In this document: piece by piece, positions 33,663 to 42,382 of the stretch | How positions within the stretch are numbered: position 1 is the stretch's first letter | How the letters are laid out: each line of letters begins with the position of its first letter | Assembly (NCBI GenBank): GCA_046262355.1 | Contig: JBHEMX010000025.1 | Coordinates: 4,455 to 68,454, forward strand | Direction: 5' to 3' | Length of the DNA stretch: 64,000 nucleotides | Origin: DATADD01 sp046262355 | GTDB lineage: Bacteria > Actinomycetota > CADDZG01 > WHSQ01 | Program-made: the position numbers and the translations under genes | The notes under the pieces: model-generated | What the model was told of the DNA's origin: nothing | The model's database searches: none | The model's input: only the letters and a program-made list of their open reading frames with translations

Positions 33663-35774
33663 GTGCCCGTCAGGATCGGCGTCGACGTCGGAGGGACCTT
33701 CACGAAGGCCGTCGCCTGCGACGCGCGCACTGGACGGGTTCTGCTCCGCTCGATCGTTCCCACCACGCACGCGTCGCCGGTCGGCGTCGCCGAGGGGGTC
33801 GCCCAAGCCGTCGAAGAGGTTGCCGCCGCGGCACATGGCAGCTCGGCGGGGCCGATCATCCTGGTTGCACACTCGACGACCCAGGCGGTCAACGCTCTTC
33901 TCGAGGGTGATGCGCCGACCGTCGGTGTCCTGGGCATCGGTCGCCGGCCGGACCTGAGGCGCGCCCAGAATCGGACGCACGTGGGCGAGGTCGGGCTGGC
34001 TCCGGGCCGGCGCCTTCGAACGGTCCACGAGTTCATCGACGCCGGCGACGGTGTCTCGCGCCGCGCGCTGGAGACCGCCGTAGGGTCGCTCGAGGCTGCG
34101 GGCGCGACCGCACTGTGCGTATCGGAGGCGTTCGGGGTCGACGACGCATCGGTTGAGAGGCTTGCGCTCGAGGTCGCGGCGGATCTCGGCGTCCCTGCGT
34201 GTGGAGGCCATGAGCTCTCGGGCCTCTACGGGCTCGAGATGCGAACGGTGACCGGCGCCCTCAACGCGGCGATTCTTCCAGCGGCAGTGGCAACGGCGAG
34301 CGTGGTCGAAGACGCAGTGAGGCGCGCCCCGGGCGGTGCGCCGTTGCTCGTCATGCGAGGAGACGGGGGCGCGTCGGAGGTCTCCATGATGCGGCGCCAT
34401 CCTCTGCTCACCGCGTTCAGCGGACCGGCCGCCTCGGTGGCCGGAGCATTGCGGCACCTCCAACTGAGCGACGGCGTGGTCGTCGAGGTCGGCGGCACGA
34501 GCACCAACGTCAGCACGGTCCGTGGAGGCCGGCCGGTGCTCGCGTACGTGAGGGTACTCGAGCACGTCACCTGCGTCCGCAGCCTCGACGTGCGGGTGGC
34601 CGGTGTCGCCGGCGGCAGCCTCCTGCGCGTCGGCAGGAGGCTGGGGCGGACGCGACTCGAAGACGTCGGTCCCCGCTCCGCACACATCGCGGGGCTGGGC
34701 TATTGCTGCTTCACGGCGCCGGAGGAGCTCGTCGGCGCACGCGCGCGCTTGATCGCGCCACGTTCCGGCGACGCACCCGAGTACGCAGTGATCGAGACGG
34801 AGCACGGCCGTCGTCTTGCCCTCACGCTCACGTGCGCCGCCAACGCGCTCGGTGAGGTGGCGTTGGGGTCGTACGCACGCGGGAACGCGGACGCAGCACG
34901 GTTGGGCTTCGAGGCGCTGGGGCGACTGCTAGGAACGGACTGGAGGAAGCTCGCGTGCGACGCGCTCAAGATCGCCGTCGCCAAGGTGGGAGCGATCGTC
35001 TCGGAGGCCGCGCGCGAGGCCGGCCTCGACCGACCCCGCGTCGTGGGTCTGGGCGGAGGCGCGGGCGCACTCGTGCCGGCCCTCGCTCGATCGCTCGGCC
35101 TCGACCAGGCGATATCGCGCGACGCCGAGGTCATCTCGTCGATCGGCGACGCGCTCTCGCTCGTGCGCGTCGAGCTCGAACAGACGCTTGCGAAGCCGGA
35201 CCACGACGCCGTGGCGGAACTGCACCGGCGCGCCGAGGAGGCCGCCATCGCGGCCGGCGCCGCGCCGTCCAGCCTCGCGGTCGAGAGCCACGCGCTGCCC
35301 GAACGCAGTGCTCTACGCGTCGTCGCATCGGGCTCCGTGGCGCTGGGGTCGGCACCCGCCTCGGGCCCTGCGGTCGCAGACGACGCCTCCCGGCGACTCG
35401 CCGCCGAGGAGACCCTGCGAGACGAGGTCGAGCTCGTGGCCCGCACCGACTTCTACTCGATCTTCAGCGCCGGAGGCGACAAGAAGCGCCGCTATGCGGT
35501 CATAGACGGCAAGGGCTCGGTGGCCGTCTCGGGCGAGGGCGCGGTGGTGGCCGGCTCCGGCGCCGAGGTCGCGCGCTCGATCGCGGAAGCGCTTCCCCGC
35601 ATGGCTCGTCACTACGGGCCGCTCGCGGTCGCCCCCGCCGTGCGCCTCCTGCGCGGCGCCCGCCTCGTCGATCTGTCGCTGCTCTCGTCTCCCGAGAAGG
35701 CGACCGAGGCCGTCGTCGCGGAATGCGCCAAGGCCAACGGCGATGTAGTGATCGCGCTGTTGTCGCGCGCCTAG
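33663..35774 (+). CDS. Hydantoinase/oxoprolinase family protein
   Basis: 703 aa. N-terminal actin-like ATPase signature RIGVDVGGTFTKAVACD, AHSTTQAVNALLEGD and middle-domain GLEMRTVTGALNAAILP, VMRGDGGASEVSMM, TAFSGPAASVAGAL and VVVEVGGTSTNVSTV. This is the HyuA/OplA type that drives ATP-dependent ring opening. The last ~150 residues (DFYSIFSAGGDKKRRYAVID...) are an extra region I do not recognise. No HyuB partner is adjacent. It starts 3 bp after FTR1, so it is probably in the same transcript, an odd pairing. Confidence 0.88.
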   Translation: MPVRIGVDVGGTFTKAVACDARTGRVLLRSIVPTTHASPVGVAEGVAQAVEEVAAAAHGSSAGPIILVAHSTTQAVNALLEGDAPTVGVLGIGRRPDLRRAQNRTHVGEVGLAPGRRLRTVHEFIDAGDGVSRRALETAVGSLEAAGATALCVSEAFGVDDASVERLALEVAADLGVPACGGHELSGLYGLEMRTVTGALNAAILPAAVATASVVEDAVRRAPGGAPLLVMRGDGGASEVSMMRRHPLLTAFSGPAASVAGALRHLQLSDGVVVEVGGTSTNVSTVRGGRPVLAYVRVLEHVTCVRSLDVRVAGVAGGSLLRVGRRLGRTRLEDVGPRSAHIAGLGYCCFTAPEELVGARARLIAPRSGDAPEYAVIETEHGRRLALTLTCAANALGEVALGSYARGNADAARLGFEALGRLLGTDWRKLACDALKIAVAKVGAIVSEAAREAGLDRPRVVGLGGGAGALVPALARSLGLDQAISRDAEVISSIGDALSLVRVELEQTLAKPDHDAVAELHRRAEEAAIAAGAAPSSLAVESHALPERSALRVVASGSVALGSAPASGPAVADDASRRLAAEETLRDEVELVARTDFYSIFSAGGDKKRRYAVIDGKGSVAVSGEGAVVAGSGAEVARSIAEALPRMARHYGPLAVAPAVRLLRGARLVDLSLLSSPEKATEAVVAECAKANGDVVIALLSRA

Positions 35775-35778
35775 ACCG

Positions 35779-36225
35779 GTGGCGATCTACCGCCCTCAGC
35801 GGCGGCGTTGGCCGGCGCTCGCGCTCGCTGCGGGCCTCGGCCTCTTGCTCGGCGTCGCGCTGGGACTGGCGGTGGCCGGAAGCGACGACCCCGACGTGAG
35901 CGCAGCGGCCGCCGAGGCGCGCACCCGGTTGACGGAGGCCGCGGGACTCCTCGAGGTGGCAGAGGTCGAGTACCAAGAATCCGTCGCGGACGGCGAAGTG
36001 ACCCAAGAGGCCGAGTACGAGGGCGCTCTGCGGGCGCTCGAACGCAGTCGCTCTCGTTACCTACAGGCCCGTCCCGGGCTCATCGCCCTCGCGCCGCAGG
36101 TCGCCGACGACCTCGACGCCCGCTACGGCGACCTCGCGCTGAACATGGAGGAACGCGCGCCGGAGCAAGGCGTGTCGGAGGCCGCCGCCGAGCTCATCGA
36201 GCTGCTGCGAGGAGATCCTCCTTGA
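35779..36225 (+). CDS. Membrane-anchored helical protein (148 aa), hypothetical
   Basis: One transmembrane segment (PALALAAGLGLLLGVALGLAVAG) followed by an acidic helical domain (AARTRLTEAAG-like heptads, YEGALRALERSRSRYLQ). GTG start 4 bp after the hydantoinase-family stop. It precedes ferritin; no function can be assigned. Confidence 0.7.
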   Translation: MAIYRPQRRRWPALALAAGLGLLLGVALGLAVAGSDDPDVSAAAAEARTRLTEAAGLLEVAEVEYQESVADGEVTQEAEYEGALRALERSRSRYLQARPGLIALAPQVADDLDARYGDLALNMEERAPEQGVSEAAAELIELLRGDPP

Positions 36226-36309
36226 CCGCGCTCCGTCTCCGCTCCGTACAATCCCTGGGATAACCCTGAAGGCGCCCACAAGAGCTCAACAAGAGAGCGT
36301 GGAGGAGAG

Positions 36310-36801
36310 ATGCTCACCAAGAAGGTCGAACAAGCCATGAACGACCAGCTCGCCGTCGAGCTGGAGTCCGCATACGTGTATCTCGCGATGTCGGCTTACT
36401 GCGAAGCGGAGAGCTTTCCTGGCCTGGCGCAGTGGCTCCGGAGCCAAGCGCAGGAAGAGGTCGATCACGCGATGCGCTTCTACACCTTCATCTTCGATCG
36501 CGGCGCGCGCGTTCGCCTCGGCGGGCTGCCGCAGCCGCGCGAGAAGTACTCATCCCCGCTCGACGTCTTCCAGCAGGCTCTGGACCACGAGCGCTCGGTC
36601 ACCCGGTCGATAGGAGACCTCTACGGCCTCGTCGTCGACGAGAAGGACTACGCGGCTCAGGCGTGGCTCGACTGGTTCGCGACCGAGCAGGTCGAGGAGG
36701 AGAAGACGGTAGGCCAGATCGTCGACTCCCTGCGCCGGATCGGCGATCGTGGAGATGCGCTGTTCTTCCTCGACAAGGAGCTCGGCGCGCGCCAGGTGTG
36801 A
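36310..36801 (+). CDS. Ferritin (non-haem iron storage)
   Basis: 163 aa. Ferroxidase residues visible: Glu in VELESAYVYLAM, Glu and His in AQEEVDHAMRFY, Glu in QALDHERSVT and the ATEQVEEEK segment. Stores iron as a 24-mer cage, FtnA-type. GGAGGAG ribosome site upstream of the ATG. It lies beside the metal regulator and downstream of FTR1, so this is an iron neighbourhood. No clear iron box was found in front of it. Confidence 0.93.
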   Translation: MLTKKVEQAMNDQLAVELESAYVYLAMSAYCEAESFPGLAQWLRSQAQEEVDHAMRFYTFIFDRGARVRLGGLPQPREKYSSPLDVFQQALDHERSVTRSIGDLYGLVVDEKDYAAQAWLDWFATEQVEEEKTVGQIVDSLRRIGDRGDALFFLDKELGARQV

Positions 36802-36884
36802 GCCTCCCGGCGGCGCGCGGTTTTGCGATCGGGGGACAACGGCCCGACTCACCGCGGCGCGTTGCAACCGTCGCCCAAGCCGTC

Positions 36885-37571
36885 TTATGCGGGCAGGATC
36901 CAGAGGTTGTCGGCGAGCCGCTGACCCAGCGCCACGCTGCGGCCGTCCACGCGCAGGGTGCGAGTGCCGTCGGGACCTACATCGACGAGCTCGACGTCGT
37001 GTCCCGGCATGAGGCAGTGCTCCTCGAGGTACTTGAGGACGTCGCCGTCGAGCTCGACGTCCTCGAGCAGGCGAGTGAGCCTCCCGCCTGAGCCGACCTC
37101 CAGCGCCGCCACCGGCTGGAGCCGCGACCACGGGATCGCCGACGGCGCGCCCGGGATGGGGTTGCCGTGAGGACAGGTGGCATCGCCCTGAAGGCGGGAG
37201 AGGATGGCGTCCTCGACCTCCGGCGTCATGACCTTCTCCCAGTCTTCCGCCTGGTGGTGGCAGAGGTGCCAGGGGATGCCGAGGATGTCCACGAGCATGC
37301 GCTCCGCGAGGCGATGGCGCCGCACGAGGGTCTCGGCGACGACCCGCCCGGTCTCCGTGAGCGTGATGTCGCGCGCGCCGTGTACGGTTACGTAGCCTTC
37401 GGCCACGAGCCGCTTGATGCCCTCTGAGACGGTCGCCGGCGCAAGGCCGAGACGCTCGCCGATGCGCGCCTGCAGGATGCGCTGGCCCTCTTCCTCGAGC
37501 TCGAAGACTGCTTCCAGGTATTCCTTGGAGGCGGGGTTGAGCGAGCGCAGGTCCGGCGACGAAGCGACCAT
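36885..37571 (-). CDS. DtxR/MntR family metal-dependent repressor
   Basis: 228 aa: winged helix (YLEAVFELEEEGQRILQARI, VSEGIKRLVAEGYV), dimerisation/metal domain (RHRLAERMLVDILGIPWHLC, HHQAEDWEKVMTPEVEDAIL, TCPHGNPIPG) and a C-terminal SH3/FeoA-like domain (about 150-228). Where DtxR/IdeR has EACRWEH this reads QAEDWEK: Glu as in MntR, but the usual following His ligand is Lys. Metal choice (Fe or Mn) is uncertain. The ATG at 37571 precedes the wHTH; the longer frame upstream is shadow. A likely regulator of the iron genes nearby. Confidence 0.88.
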   Translation of the reverse strand: MVASSPDLRSLNPASKEYLEAVFELEEEGQRILQARIGERLGLAPATVSEGIKRLVAEGYVTVHGARDITLTETGRVVAETLVRRHRLAERMLVDILGIPWHLCHHQAEDWEKVMTPEVEDAILSRLQGDATCPHGNPIPGAPSAIPWSRLQPVAALEVGSGGRLTRLLEDVELDGDVLKYLEEHCLMPGHDVELVDVGPDGTRTLRVDGRSVALGQRLADNLWILPA

Positions 37572-37648
37572 GTCGCCAGTCTTATCACGCCCCCGGCCGG
37601 CGGGCGCCGAGACCGTGAGGGCGTCACCGAAAAGGTTGCCGAAGGCCC

Positions 37649-37676
37649 TTGAGTCTTGGCGTCGATAAGGTAATAT
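37649..37676 (+). promoter_or_regulatory. Sigma-70-type promoter
   Basis: TTGAGT, a 16-bp spacer, then TAATAT. This is one of the best promoter matches in the high-GC part of the window. It faces polA, with predicted transcription start near 37683. Confidence 0.55.
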
Positions 37677-37682
37677 CTGGCA

Positions 37683-37808
37683 GCGCGACAAGCCCTCGTA
37701 GGGCCGCCCGGAGCGCCTCGTTACCTGGTGCTGGGGGACAGACCAGGAGGGACACACCCGGGATAGAAGAGGGAGCCCAAGAATGTTCCCCGGCTCCCTC
37801 TTCCGGTC
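37683..37808 (+). ncRNA. Candidate structured small RNA or 5' leader upstream of polA
   Basis: Between the promoter and the polA start there is no gene on the plus strand, but three hairpins in series: GCCCT-CGT-AGGGC (about 37691-37703), CCTGGT-(G-rich 12-nt loop)-ACCAGG (about 37722-37745) and GAGGGAGCC-(14 nt)-GGCTCCCTC followed by TTCC, which looks like a terminator (about 37769-37802). The layout fits a ~120-nt small RNA or a regulated polA leader. No known RNA family was recognised. Confidence 0.4.
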
Positions 37809-37856
37809 TTCTCTCGGCCCTCGAGGCTCCGCGCCGTGACTGTAAGCTCGAGTCGC

Positions 37857-40568
37857 ATGAGTCCACCTCGACCTGCGGCGCGGCCCAAAGTGCTCATCCT
37901 CGATGGACACTCGCTCGCGTTCAGGGCGTTCTACGCGCTGCCGGAGGATCTCAAGACCTCCGACGGGACGTACACGAATGCGGTCTACGGGTTCACCTCG
38001 ATGCTCATCAAGCTCATGCAGGACGAGCGTCCCGACTACATCGCATGCTGCTTCGACATGGGCGCCCCGCTCGAGCGCACCGCACAGTTCGCGGACTACA
38101 AGGCGACCCGCACGGAGGCGCCCGCAACCTTCTCCCCGCAGCTTCCGCTGATCCGCGAGGTGTTGCGGGTCATGAAGATCCCCGTCTTCCAGCTCGCCGG
38201 CCACGAGGCGGACGACATCATCTCTTACCTCGCCCGCCGCACCTGCGAGGAGGGCGTAGACGTCAGGATCGTGACCGGTGATCGCGACTTCTTCCAGCTC
38301 GTCGGCGACCGCATCAAGGTGCTCTACAACAGGCGCGGGATAAGTGACATCGTCGAGATGGATGCAAAGGCGGTCGAGCGTCGCTACGGCGTGCCCCCGT
38401 CGAGGTACGTCGATCTGAAGTCACTCGAGGGTGACACCTCCGACAACCTCCCAGGCGTGCCCGGCGTGGGCACGAAGACCGCCGCCAAGCTGATCCAGAA
38501 GTACGGAGGCGCCGAAGAGGCGATCGCGCACGCCGAAGAGCAGACGCCGAAGCTCGCCCATAACCTCGCTGCGCATGGAGAGCAGGTGGCGCTCAACAAG
38601 AAGCTCTCGAGACTCGTCGAGGTGCCGCTCGAGGGAGTGACGCTCGAGGACCTCGAGATGGGTGCCTGGGACCTCGAGGAGGTACGCGAGCTGTTCGCCT
38701 CGCTGGAGTTCCGAACGCTGCTCGAGCGATTGCTCGCGGACCTTCCCGACGCCGCCGAGGGGGAGGGAACGCCGTTCGAGATCGACGTCCGGATCGTGGC
38801 CGACCGCGCCGCGCTCGCGGGTCTGGCTTCCGATCTCTCCGCCGCCGGCCGCTTCTCTCTCGACGTCGCGTCCGGCGCGCCGCGCGGCGCGCCTGCGTGG
38901 ATGGCGTTCGCGTGGGGCGGGGGAGCGGTCGCCTTCGTTCCCGTCGGCGCGATCGGCGTCACGGGCGCGGAGGTCGACTCAGCCCTCTCGCCCGTGCTCG
39001 GCACCGGCTCGGTCGCCAAGATCGCACACGGAGGGCGCGAGGTGATCCTGGCCCTTGCCGCGATCGGAGTGGACCTCGCCGGGCTCGAGCTCGATACGCA
39101 CGTCGCGGCCTACCTCCTCGATCCCGGCGCGCCGGGGTATGCGCTCGAGGAGATCGCGCGCAAGTACGCCGGGCGAGAGCTCAAGGCGGCGCAACCGGTC
39201 GAGCGGGCGGACGACGACGCGCAGGGAGCGCTCGATCTCGCCGGCGGAGTGGTCGACGCGGGCGAGGCGGAGGATGCATCTCTGCGCGCGCTGGCCGTCA
39301 CCGAGATAGCAGCTGCGGTCGTGCCCGAGCTCGAGCGCCTCGGGATGCGCGACCTCTACCGCAACATCGAGCATCCACTGGTCCCGGTGCTGGCGCGCAT
39401 GGAGCAGATCGGGGTCCGCATCGATCTCGACTATCTCCTCGACATGGCGCGCTCGCTCGACGAGCGTATCGAGACGCTCGAACAGGAGTGCTACGACCTC
39501 GCGGGAGAACGACTCAACCTCGGCTCTCCGCCTCAGCTCCGCGCGCTCCTCTACGACAAGCTGGGCCTCAAGACCAAGCGCCGGACGAAGACGGGCATGT
39601 CGACCGACGCACGCGCCTTGCAGACCCTCGTCGGCGAGCATCCTTTCGTCGCCAAGCTGATGGATTACCGGGAGCTCGCGAAGCTGAAGAACACCTACGT
39701 CGACGCGCTGCCCCCTCTTGTGGACCCGCGCGACGGGCGCGTGCACACGACCTACGACCAGACGGCGACCGCGACCGGCCGGCTGTCGTCCACCGACCCG
39801 AACCTCATGAACATCCCGGTGCGAACCGACCTCGGCAGGCAGATCCGGCGCGCCTTCATCCCCGAGGACGGGCGTCTCTTACTGTCGGTGGACTATTCCC
39901 AGATAGAGCTGCGCGTGATGGCCCATCTCTCCGGGGATCCGATCTTGCTCGAGGTTTTCCGCTCCGGCGAGGACATCCATGCCGCCACCGCAGCACGGGT
40001 CTTCGACCTCGACGTCACGGAGCTGAAGACGCGTCACCGTTCGGTCGCGAAGATGGTTAACTACGGCCTCTCGTACGGGATGGGCGCGCCGGGCCTCGCC
40101 GAGCGACTCAACGTGCCGGTCGCCGAGGCCGGGAGGGTCATGGAGGCGTACTTCGAGCAGTTCGGCGGCGTCAAGGACTTCCTCGACGCAGTGGTAACGA
40201 AGGCCCACGCGGACGGGTTCACGACGACGATGTTCGGCCGCCGCCGTTACCTTCCCGAGCTCGGCAGCGGGAACCCGCGCGTCAGGGCGATCGGGGAGCG
40301 CCAGGCGCTCAACGCGCCGATCCAGGGGTCTGCCGCGGACATCATGAAGCTGGCCATGATCAACGTCGAGCGTGCCCTGCGCGACGAAGGCCTGGACACG
40401 CAGATGATCCTTACCGTCCACGACGAGCTGGTCTTCGAGGTGCCGGAGGACGAACAGGACGCGGCCGCAAAGGTGGTCGAGCGCGAGATGGCCGACGTCT
40501 GCGAGATGAGGGTCCCGCTTGCCGTGGACCCGTCGTTCGGAAGCAACTGGGCGGACGCCAAAGACTGA
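37857..40568 (+). CDS. polA: DNA polymerase I
   Basis: 903 aa. The 5'-3' exonuclease domain (LILDGHSLAFRAFYALP, DDIISYLARR, TGDRDFFQL, GVPGVGTKTAAKLI) is complete. The 3'-5' exonuclease domain is present but its motif I reads RFSLDVASGAP, lacking the DxE metal ligands, so proofreading is probably absent. Polymerase motifs A (LLSVDYSQIELRVMAHLSGD), B (RSVAKMVNYGLSYGMG) and C (ILTVHDELVFEVPE) are intact. The ATG at 37857 is chosen; a GTG at 37836 would add seven residues. Confidence 0.96.
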   Translation: MSPPRPAARPKVLILDGHSLAFRAFYALPEDLKTSDGTYTNAVYGFTSMLIKLMQDERPDYIACCFDMGAPLERTAQFADYKATRTEAPATFSPQLPLIREVLRVMKIPVFQLAGHEADDIISYLARRTCEEGVDVRIVTGDRDFFQLVGDRIKVLYNRRGISDIVEMDAKAVERRYGVPPSRYVDLKSLEGDTSDNLPGVPGVGTKTAAKLIQKYGGAEEAIAHAEEQTPKLAHNLAAHGEQVALNKKLSRLVEVPLEGVTLEDLEMGAWDLEEVRELFASLEFRTLLERLLADLPDAAEGEGTPFEIDVRIVADRAALAGLASDLSAAGRFSLDVASGAPRGAPAWMAFAWGGGAVAFVPVGAIGVTGAEVDSALSPVLGTGSVAKIAHGGREVILALAAIGVDLAGLELDTHVAAYLLDPGAPGYALEEIARKYAGRELKAAQPVERADDDAQGALDLAGGVVDAGEAEDASLRALAVTEIAAAVVPELERLGMRDLYRNIEHPLVPVLARMEQIGVRIDLDYLLDMARSLDERIETLEQECYDLAGERLNLGSPPQLRALLYDKLGLKTKRRTKTGMSTDARALQTLVGEHPFVAKLMDYRELAKLKNTYVDALPPLVDPRDGRVHTTYDQTATATGRLSSTDPNLMNIPVRTDLGRQIRRAFIPEDGRLLLSVDYSQIELRVMAHLSGDPILLEVFRSGEDIHAATAARVFDLDVTELKTRHRSVAKMVNYGLSYGMGAPGLAERLNVPVAEAGRVMEAYFEQFGGVKDFLDAVVTKAHADGFTTTMFGRRRYLPELGSGNPRVRAIGERQALNAPIQGSAADIMKLAMINVERALRDEGLDTQMILTVHDELVFEVPEDEQDAAAKVVEREMADVCEMRVPLAVDPSFGSNWADAKD

Positions 40569-40669
40569 CGCCTTGTGGTGCTTGCACCGCTGGGCCCGCC
40601 GAGTGGCGACAAGCTGCCATCCGTGGCATGGTCCCCCAGACCGCAAGACGTCCTCGATGGGGTGCAAAC

Positions 40670-42085
40670 ATGAGAAAGAACCGCTCGACGCGGATCGCCG
40701 TAGCTCATCGTGTCCGGCGCGCCGCAGCGGTGTCGCTGGCCTTGTGCGCGTTGTTGTCCGCCGTCGATGTGACAACGGCGCCGCGGCGCGCGGCGGCGCG
40801 CCACTCCGGCGCGCCGAACGTGCTCATCATCCTTACCGACGACCAACGCGCCGGTAACACGCTCAAGGTGATGCCCGAGACCAGGGCTCGCTTCGCCAAG
40901 AACGGCACTCGATTCACCCAGGCGTTCGCGACGACGCCGCTGTGCTGTCCCTCGCGCGCCTCGATCATGACGGGTCGTTACGCGCACAATCACGGCGTGA
41001 AGACGAACGCCGATGCAGGAGACCTGGACCATTCGTCCACCCTTCAGCGGTACATGGACCAGAGCGGATACCGGACCGCGATCTTCGGGAAGTTTCTCAA
41101 CGGCTGGGACCTAACGCGTGATCCACCGTACTTCGACGACTGGGCCATCGGCGGTCCCTCGCGCTACTACGGCGGCTCGTGGAACGTCCAGGGGAGCCTT
41201 GAAACGGTCGAGCAGTACTCCACCGACTTCGTAGCCGGTCAGGCGGTCGCCTTCCTGGAGGACGCCGAACGCGACGACTCTCGGCCATGGCTCATGTACG
41301 TCGCGCCGGGGGCCCCACACATGCCGGCGGTGGCCGAGGCCGACTACATCGGCGCGCCGATCCCTCGGTGGCATAAGAACCGCGCGGTGCTGGAGAAGCA
41401 CCGTGGCGACAAGCCACCCTACGTTCAAGCAAGGGATGCGATCCTCTGGAAGGTGAGGAGGACGCGCGCTCGACAGTTGCGCAGTCTCTTGTCGGCCGAC
41501 GATCTCGTGACGGACGTGTTCGATAAGCTTGGTCGGCTCGATGAGAACGCTTCGACTCTGGCTTTCTTCCTGTCAGACAACGGCTTCATGTGGGGAGAGC
41601 ACGGCCTCTCCGGCTCGGCGCACAACAAGCGATCCCCATACACGCAATCATCGAAGATCCCGTTCATGATGCGCTGGCCTGGCCATGTCTCGCGGCATGA
41701 GCGCGACGGTCGTCTCGTGGCTACGATCGACATCGTGCCTACCGTTCTCGATGCGACCGGCGTCGCGCCGAATCTCGTCGCCCCGCTCGACGGCGACTCG
41801 CTGTTGCAGGGCGGCGAGCGATCGCAGCTCCTGCTCGAACATTGGACGGACGACGATGCGATCCCGGAGTGGGCGTCGCTCCGAAGCAAGTCCTACCAGT
41901 ACGTCGAGTATTATGGCGAGGCGGACCTCGGTCCCGACTTCAGGGAGTACTACGATCTCAAGAAGGATCGGTGGCAGCTGCGCAACCTACTGGGCGATGC
42001 CAGGGACTCGAACGATCCCGAGACCGGCCAGCTTGCCGCCGTCCTCGACGATCTTCGGCACTGCAGGGGGAATGCCTGCCCCTAG
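40670..42085 (+). CDS. Secreted sulfatase
   Basis: 471 aa. N-terminal signal (AAAVSLALCALLSAVDV), then NVLIILTDDQRAGN and the formylglycine motif CCPSRASIMTGRYAHNHGV, in which the second Cys is oxidised by a formylglycine-generating enzyme. Later metal residues are FLSDNGFMWGEHGL and KIPFMMRWPG. Cleaves sulfate esters outside the membrane; the substrate is unknown, perhaps a sulfated polysaccharide or N-sulfoglucosamine. ATG at 40670. Stand-alone gene between polA and rpsA; no maturase in the window. Confidence 0.92.
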   Translation: MRKNRSTRIAVAHRVRRAAAVSLALCALLSAVDVTTAPRRAAARHSGAPNVLIILTDDQRAGNTLKVMPETRARFAKNGTRFTQAFATTPLCCPSRASIMTGRYAHNHGVKTNADAGDLDHSSTLQRYMDQSGYRTAIFGKFLNGWDLTRDPPYFDDWAIGGPSRYYGGSWNVQGSLETVEQYSTDFVAGQAVAFLEDAERDDSRPWLMYVAPGAPHMPAVAEADYIGAPIPRWHKNRAVLEKHRGDKPPYVQARDAILWKVRRTRARQLRSLLSADDLVTDVFDKLGRLDENASTLAFFLSDNGFMWGEHGLSGSAHNKRSPYTQSSKIPFMMRWPGHVSRHERDGRLVATIDIVPTVLDATGVAPNLVAPLDGDSLLQGGERSQLLLEHWTDDDAIPEWASLRSKSYQYVEYYGEADLGPDFREYYDLKKDRWQLRNLLGDARDSNDPETGQLAAVLDDLRHCRGNACP

Positions 42086-42326
42086 GCGCGCAGCGGAGAG
42101 CCCACATGTCTCGAACCCCCGGAGTCTTTGCGCGACCGCTCCGCCCCGTGCGAAGGCCGGCTCCGCCCCGCCGCGCGTCTCCACGACCACGCAAGGCAGA
42201 CCATCGAGCAGACCATCGGTCCCGTACCCACACCCGGTGCAGGTGAAAAGCCCAAAGGTAGGCAGACCATCGCTCCCGGGGCCCGGAGCGGTGATCGCAG
42301 GTGTGGCCCCTGTGACGAGCACCGCC

Positions 42327-42382
42327 TATACTTTCGAGGCCCCCGGTTGGGGGCAACTTTCTGTGAGGAGGCCATCACCTTT
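42327..42382 (+). promoter_or_regulatory. rpsA promoter -10 and leader hairpin
   Basis: TATACT at 42327-42332 is a good -10; no clear -35 is present. The transcript would begin close to GCCCCC-GGTT-GGGGGC (42339-42354), a compact hairpin that could stabilise the mRNA end or be an autoregulatory target. GTGAGGAGG then serves as the ribosome site. Upstream, GCAGACCATCG occurs three times between 42190 and 42270, of unknown meaning. Confidence 0.45.
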
